A stretch of DNA of 16,548 bases, from assembly GCA_964564735.1 (NCBI GenBank), contig CAZMCH010000091.1, forward strand, positions 1 to 16,548. Reading direction: 5' to 3'. The DNA is from CAZMCH01 sp964564735. GTDB taxonomy: Bacteria; Poribacteria; DTPJ01. Under the pieces are notes generated by a model. The model had not been told where the DNA came from and searched no databases. It was given only the letters and a program-made list of their open reading frames with translations. Shown here piece by piece: positions 13,215-16,548 of this stretch. Both the position numbers and the translations under genes were made by a program. Every line of letters begins with the position of its first letter. Position 1 is the stretch's first letter.

Positions 13215-14870
13215 ATGATACCAGAAAAACAAGTTGCTGTTCAACTCGTGGGACCTGATGAATTAGTCTTGAATACAGAAAAAGACGTTCATAAGCCGGG
13301 CCCGCATCAAATTCTCGGAAAAGTAGAATCTGTAGGGCTTTGCTTTTCGGATATGAAATTGTTACACGCATTTACAGGACATCCAAGAAAAGGTCCCATC
13401 ATTGAAGGAATCGATCAGGAAATCCTCAAAGAGATACCAAGCTATGTTCCAAATGAATTGCCAACAGTGCCGGGGCATGAGGCAGTTGTTGAGATTGTGG
13501 CAGTTGGCGAAGGCGTAAAAAATTATAAAATCGGTGAACGATACCTAGTCCAGACAGATTATCGCCATCTTCCGACAGATGGCAGTAAAGCAGCTTTTGG
13601 TTACAACTTCGAAGGTGCTTTACAGCAATATGTTTTGATGGATGAAAGGGTAATTACTGCCCCAGATGGCGAATCATTCCTTATACCTGTTACCGAAGAG
13701 CCAAGTGCATCAGCAGTTGCATTAGTTGAGCCTTGGGCTTGTGTTGAGGATGCTTATGTTACACGTGAACGCCAGACAATATCAGGTAACGTTCTCATTG
13801 TTAAAGAAGGCGGAGATTATGACCTTCAAGGTTTATTTTCTAATAAGCCAAAATCAGTTATGGCAGTTGGTCTTAACGATAAAGAGAAAGCACAAATTGA
13901 ATCGGAACTTGGCAGTTTAAAGCCCGTTTATGCAGATGAGATACCAGAAGGGCTTTTTGAAGATATTATTTATCTTGGCGTTACAAAAGAAACTTTTGAA
14001 TCATTAGAAAAGACTAGACTAGCAGAACGTGGAATTATGAATGTCGCTACCGCAGGACGCAAGTTTGGCGAACCTGTATTGATAGATGTTGGACGTATTC
14101 ATTATGAAGGAACAAGGTTTATCGGAACATCGGGAAACAAGCCAGCGAACTCATATAAATACATTCCCGCAACTGGTGAAATACCTGATGAAAGCGAAAT
14201 ATTAATAGTAGGTGCCGCAGGTCCTATGGGAACGATGCACGTTATAAGATCACTTTCACTCGCCAAAGCGCCGAAAAACATAATCGCAACCGATATAAAT
14301 AATGACCGTATGGCTATACTTGAGAGAACGGTAAAATCCCTTGCAGATAAAAAAGGCACGCCATTTATACTCTATAATCCCAAAGAAAGAGGAAATTATC
14401 AAGGAAAAGCGGATTATGCAATATACCTAGTTCCCGCACATCAGCTTTTACCACCAGTTATACACAATCTTAAATGTTGTGGCAAACTCAATATCTTTGC
14501 AGGTATAAGGGCTGGATCTTTTGCCCCAATTGATATGGATTATTATGTAGAAAATAGCCTTTATATGATAGGCACTAGCGGATCAACATTGGAAGACATG
14601 AGAATCGTTTTGGGCAAAGTTGATCAGAATGTAATGGATACTAATACATCAGTCGCTGCAATATCAGGTATGAAAGGAGCTATTGAAGGATTGCGTGGTG
14701 TGGATTCACAAAGGTTTCATGGCAAAGTTATTGTTTATCCACAAATTCCAGAAATGGATTTAATTGAATTAGAAAAACTACCTGAAATTATGCCAGATGT
14801 AGCATCGTTTCTTAATAATGGCGTTTGGACAAAAGAAGCAGAATCTGCTTTGATAAAGAAATTTAGCTAA
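13215..14870 (+). CDS. MDR-superfamily zinc-type alcohol/polyol dehydrogenase with duplicated Rossmann half
   Basis: At 551 aa this is much longer than ordinary medium-chain dehydrogenases (about 350). The GroES-like N-terminus carries the catalytic zinc positions C43 (SVGLCFSDMK) and H88-E89 (VPGHEAVVEI). The structural four-Cys loop is absent. The cofactor part is doubled. Region A (about 191-308) has NVLIVKEGGDYD, SVMAVGLND, DIIYLGV and RFIGTSGN, with no GxGxxG. Region B (about 328-457) has ILIVGAAGPMG (G333-G339), NIIATDIN, DYAIYLVPAH and LYMIGTSGS. Only B can bind NAD(P) normally. The long form recalls sorbitol- or sorbose-phosphate-type dehydrogenases, but the substrate is unknown. AAAAAGGAG precedes the ATG. 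A long hairpin lies 62 nt after the stop. Confidence 0.87.
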   Translation: MIPEKQVAVQLVGPDELVLNTEKDVHKPGPHQILGKVESVGLCFSDMKLLHAFTGHPRKGPIIEGIDQEILKEIPSYVPNELPTVPGHEAVVEIVAVGEGVKNYKIGERYLVQTDYRHLPTDGSKAAFGYNFEGALQQYVLMDERVITAPDGESFLIPVTEEPSASAVALVEPWACVEDAYVTRERQTISGNVLIVKEGGDYDLQGLFSNKPKSVMAVGLNDKEKAQIESELGSLKPVYADEIPEGLFEDIIYLGVTKETFESLEKTRLAERGIMNVATAGRKFGEPVLIDVGRIHYEGTRFIGTSGNKPANSYKYIPATGEIPDESEILIVGAAGPMGTMHVIRSLSLAKAPKNIIATDINNDRMAILERTVKSLADKKGTPFILYNPKERGNYQGKADYAIYLVPAHQLLPPVIHNLKCCGKLNIFAGIRAGSFAPIDMDYYVENSLYMIGTSGSTLEDMRIVLGKVDQNVMDTNTSVAAISGMKGAIEGLRGVDSQRFHGKVIVYPQIPEMDLIELEKLPEIMPDVASFLNNGVWTKEAESALIKKFS

Positions 14871-14932
14871 TTGATAGAAAGAGATTTGGATATGATTATC
14901 TGAACATTTCTAGGTGAGATTTTAATTGGATT

Positions 14933-14986
14933 ATATCATTCCTGTAAAAAAAGCTTCACTTATTTTTGACTTTACAGGAATGATAT
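14933..14986. terminator. 16-bp perfect inverted repeat between convergent genes, possible bidirectional terminator
   Basis: ATATCATTCCTGTAAA (14933-14948) is exactly complementary to 14971-14986, with a 22-nt loop. It lies between the convergent dehydrogenase and STAS genes, where a shared terminator is expected. Neither strand has a classical T-tract directly after the stem, so a different role, such as a small palindromic repeat, is possible. Confidence 0.55.
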
Positions 14987-15003
14987 TAAGACATTTTATT
15001 CAT

Positions 15004-15351
15004 TTATTCAAAACTCTTAATAGCATCATCTTCCGATTCATAGACATCAAAGACTTTTGCCAGCTTTGTTATTGCTATAAGATTTTGCAATCCTCTACCT
15101 AGACCAGCCAAAACAAGCCTGCCTTCTTTTTTCTGGACAGATGTATAAGATGATACTAACACGCCTAGCCCTGAGCTGTCCATCATTGATACACCATCAA
15201 GTTTTAGAACAACTTTTGGAGTTTTATCTTCTGGAATTTCTGCTAACCAGCCTGCAATTTCACGTCTCATCTGAAGGCTATCTTCTCCAATAACTCTCCC
15301 GTTAACTTCTATCACCATAATATCACCGACTTTTTTGCTGGTAACTTTCAT
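15004..15351 (-). CDS. STAS-domain anti-anti-sigma factor (SpoIIAA/RsbV-like)
   Basis: This 115-aa single STAS domain has the conserved loop LDGVSMMDSSGLGVLVSSYT with the phosphorylatable serine at S59 (DSSGLG), plus IMVIEVNGRVIGEDSLQMRR and GRLVLAGLGRGLQNLI. Such proteins bind a serine kinase/anti-sigma factor when unphosphorylated and so free a sigma factor or other partner. A GTG at 15360 would add three residues, but AAGGAG overlaps it. The ATG at 15351 has AAGGAG eight bases upstream and is preferred. No kinase, phosphatase or sigma gene is in the window, so the partner is unknown. The promoter is near consensus and flanked by palindromic repeats, suggesting active regulation. Confidence 0.92.
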   Translation of the reverse strand: MKVTSKKVGDIMVIEVNGRVIGEDSLQMRREIAGWLAEIPEDKTPKVVLKLDGVSMMDSSGLGVLVSSYTSVQKKEGRLVLAGLGRGLQNLIAITKLAKVFDVYESEDDAIKSFE

Positions 15352-15376
15352 ATTCGCCACTCCTTCATATATTTAT

Positions 15377-15405
15377 CTGATTTATATCAGGCTTTATAAT
15401 AAAGC
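15377..15405 (-). promoter_or_regulatory. Two adjacent palindromes in the STAS leader
   Basis: CTGATTTATATCAG (15377-15390, arms CTGAT/ATCAG) is immediately followed by the perfect palindrome GCTTTATAATAAAGC (15391-15405). Both lie between the predicted transcription start (about 15438) and the ribosome site, so they could be operators or leader RNA hairpins. The TCTGATTTAT word recurs in the upstream tandem repeat (a full copy at 15499-15508, TCTGATTTA at 15523-15531). Confidence 0.5.
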
Positions 15406-15444
15406 AAAATTCATACAGCGTATATCTTGCCCTAACAAGTAAAG

Positions 15445-15473
15445 ATAATACAAATTAACCAATACTTTGTCAA
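15445..15473 (-). promoter_or_regulatory. Near-consensus sigma70-type promoter of the STAS gene
   Basis: On the minus strand TTGACA (15473-15468), exactly 17 nt, then TATTAT (15450-15445). The transcript would start near 15438, giving a leader of about 87 nt that includes the two palindromes. Confidence 0.82.
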
Positions 15474-15484
15474 GAGTTTTTTGT

Positions 15485-15532
15485 CAGATTATATATTTTC
15501 TGATTTATCAGATTCTATATTTTCTGATTTAA
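15485..15532. repeat. Two tandem 24-bp repeats carrying a TCAGA-N10-TCTGA dyad, upstream of the STAS -35 box
   Basis: 15485-15508 and 15509-15532 differ at only two positions. Each contains CAGATT followed by TATATTTTCTGATTTA, forming a half-site dyad. The right end of the -35 box lies 12 nt away, the usual position of an activator site (two sites one 24-bp unit apart). A repressor or a simple AT-rich UP element are alternatives. Confidence 0.6.
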
Positions 15533-15563
15533 AAGTATTATTACTAATAATTGGCAATAAAAA

Positions 15564-15599
15564 AGATTTTTCGCTTCGCTCAAAATGACAGCAAAATCT
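15564..15599. repeat. REP-like element containing TCGCTTCGCTCAAAATGACA
   Basis: Outer arms AGATTTT (15564-15570) and AAAATCT (15593-15599) enclose TCGCTTCGCTCAAAATGACAG. The 'GATTxTTCGCTTCGCTCAxAATGACA' wording has the form of a dispersed intergenic repeat family encountered in many bacterial genomes (recalled, not searched). It lies between two minus-strand genes, outside any coding frame. Confidence 0.55.
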
Positions 15600-15663
15600 C
15601 ATCTTGAACATATTAAAGGGTCTTCTTGAATTAATATAAAAATATAACTTTCCAAACAATAAA

Positions 15664-15697
15664 AAAAGACATACTTCTATACCAAAGCATGTCTTTT
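15664..15697 (-). terminator. Rho-independent terminator of the small secreted-protein gene
   Basis: On the minus strand AAAAGACAT pairs with ATGTCTTTT (9 bp, 15697-15689 with 15672-15664). The hairpin is extended inward by CTT/AAG, and the stem runs into a T-rich tract (TTTTTTT). It starts 14 nt after the stop codon at 15711. Confidence 0.8.
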
Positions 15698-15710
15698 ATA
15701 AATTTTATAA

Positions 15711-16304
15711 TTAGAACAAGTCTTTAACTTTGCCCCATGTGGTCGCTAATTTTCTTGACTGCTGGGAAACTCTCACAGGTCCTTGGAGTGATAAATAGTC
15801 AATTTCAATTGTCTTATTTTTACTTGTTCCTAAATGGATTCTTAATCCTTTAATTAATCCTTCCCATTGCATATCAAGTTTAAGATCAACAAAATCTTTA
15901 TTACTGCTAATATTGAATTTTTTACTACGTCTTGCATCGTATTCTGTATTTGGGCTATTTATATAATCTACTTGCCAAACATCGGATTTTTCAAGCCTAA
16001 CACCTATATATATTATACTATGTTCATAGCCACTAAAAGGTTCCCAATTAGCGACAGAACCACCCGGATAAACATAAGGATCATCTCCAGTAGGAATAAT
16101 CCGCAAAACGCTTCTTTCATCACCATTAGCATCTTTTATTTTTGTAATGACTGATATTGGTTCTATATCATGCGCATCTCTCCAATCAGATAAATCCGCA
16201 ACATTATCAAATGTCCATTCGGGAGGACCAACATCCCTTCTTGCTGATGCAATTACGGGAGAACAAAACATAATTGCAATAACAAAAACAATTAGCCTTT
16301 TCAT
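15711..16304 (-). CDS. Small secreted protein, possibly carbohydrate-binding-like beta-sandwich
   Basis: This 197-aa exported protein has an N-terminal signal peptide (MKRLIVFVIAIMFCSPVIAS, cleavage near ASA/RR). The mature part begins PPEWTFDNVADLSDWRDAHD, the 'W.Fd...d...W' opening common in lectin-like or CBM-like beta-sandwich domains. It continues with VLRIIPTGDDPYVYPGGSVA, SIIYIGVRLE, IKGLRIHLGTSKNKTIEIDY and LSLQGPV. The alternating strands fit a jelly-roll, and the terminal IEIDYLSLQG is typical of the last strand. No catalytic motif is visible and the assignment is structural inference. AGGAGG lies 12 nt before the ATG, slightly long; a second AGGAGG occurs farther upstream in the leader. 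It has its own consensus promoter and terminator, so it is monocistronic. Confidence 0.8.
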   Translation of the reverse strand: MKRLIVFVIAIMFCSPVIASARRDVGPPEWTFDNVADLSDWRDAHDIEPISVITKIKDANGDERSVLRIIPTGDDPYVYPGGSVANWEPFSGYEHSIIYIGVRLEKSDVWQVDYINSPNTEYDARRSKKFNISSNKDFVDLKLDMQWEGLIKGLRIHLGTSKNKTIEIDYLSLQGPVRVSQQSRKLATTWGKVKDLF

Positions 16305-16448
16305 GATAAAGATAGCCTCCTATATTTTATTAAAACCTATGATGCCTCCTTTTATAGATAAAGCATAAGATAATTAACCCCGCAATTAATATTCAAACAC
16401 CAAAATCAATAAATTATTATTTTTTATATTGTTAGGTATTATAAATAT

Positions 16449-16477
16449 ATTATAATTCATTTATTTCATTTTGTCAA
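16449..16477 (-). promoter_or_regulatory. Perfect-consensus sigma70-type promoter for the small secreted protein
   Basis: On the minus strand TTGACA (16477-16472), 17 nt, TATAAT (16454-16449). The leader would be about 138 nt and contains two AGGAGG motifs. An exact match at both boxes and ideal spacing predict strong expression. Confidence 0.85.
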
Positions 16478-16519
16478 GCAAGGGAGCTGAAGACTGTAAT
16501 TCGGAAAGGTAATAAACTT

Positions 16520-16548
16520 ATGTTTATGACAAACAGTCTAAATAGACA
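16520..16548 (+). CDS. Possible start of a plus-strand gene running off the right edge
   Basis: An ATG at 16520 with GGAAAGG about ten bases upstream opens a frame reading MFMTNSLNR up to the edge. TTGTCA (16471-16476) and TGTAAT (16495-16500), 18 nt apart, could be its promoter and would overlap the -35 box of the divergent secreted-protein gene. Nine codons are too few to confirm a gene. Confidence 0.3.

Larger units (their letters stand above)
15361..15710. other. Regulatory and repeat-rich intergenic region upstream of the STAS gene
   Basis: These 350 bases contain no supported gene. From left to right they hold two palindromes in the STAS leader, the STAS promoter, a 24-bp tandem repeat upstream of it, a REP-like repeat and the terminator of the secreted-protein gene. 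Each is listed separately. Confidence 0.7.

Noticed and set aside
15352..15360. GTG start adding three residues to the STAS protein
   Set aside because: The AAGGAG ribosome site overlaps this GTG; it is correctly spaced for the ATG at 15351.
15485..15532. CRISPR-like short repeats
   Set aside because: The two 24-bp units are directly adjacent with no spacer and no cas gene is present; a regulatory repeat fits better.

Overview
The window is AT-rich bacterial chromosomal DNA, with Shine-Dalgarno starts, sigma70-type promoters and tightly packed operons. No rRNA or tRNA gene was seen, so the phylum cannot be fixed. A signal-peptide LamG-type lectin-fold protein at the left edge, a second secreted carbohydrate-binding-like protein at the right, a GH116-type glycoside hydrolase and a duplicated-Rossmann sugar/alcohol dehydrogenase together suggest an uncultured Poribacteria- or Planctomycetes-like heterotroph. 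This is inference from protein style only.

Layout. 1-1623 (minus): truncated exported LamG protein, then a stand-alone AICAR formyltransferase with a near-consensus promoter. 2004-5189 (plus): a compact cluster of receiver-only response regulator, stand-alone tandem ACT-domain protein, six-TM sensor histidine kinase and GNAT acetyltransferase. It meets the 850-aa GH116-type gene (minus, 5190-7742) stop codon to stop codon with no spacer. 7867-8686 (minus): a UPF0175/DUF3368-PIN toxin-antitoxin pair. 8847-12047 (minus): cyclophilin lipoprotein, two TPM-domain proteins and LemA, the last three with overlapping start and stop codons. 12048-12626: gene-poor stretch with a 232-bp inverted-repeat-bounded element (MITE or gutted IS) and a tandem repeat. 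12627-14870 (plus): an unrecognised 162-aa protein and the 551-aa dehydrogenase. 15004-16304 (minus): an anti-anti-sigma STAS protein behind a repeat-decorated consensus promoter, and a small secreted protein behind a perfect TTGACA-N17-TATAAT promoter. A possible plus-strand gene starts at the right edge.

The best candidate for an undescribed system is the 2004-5189 cluster. A LysC-style amino-acid-binding ACT protein sits between a receiver and a membrane kinase whose input domain has a RegB-like GGxxxxF motif. Its signalling helix is built from three 14-residue repeats, each with one Cys. This suggests, without proving, a two-component pathway combining a membrane/redox input with a soluble metabolite input. 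Other notable points are the internally duplicated Rossmann half in the dehydrogenase, a six-Cys cluster in the glycosidase tail, an Asp-to-Asn change at the first PIN catalytic position, a LemA with an extra N-terminal domain, and three different intergenic hairpin repeats that look like dispersed REP-type elements.
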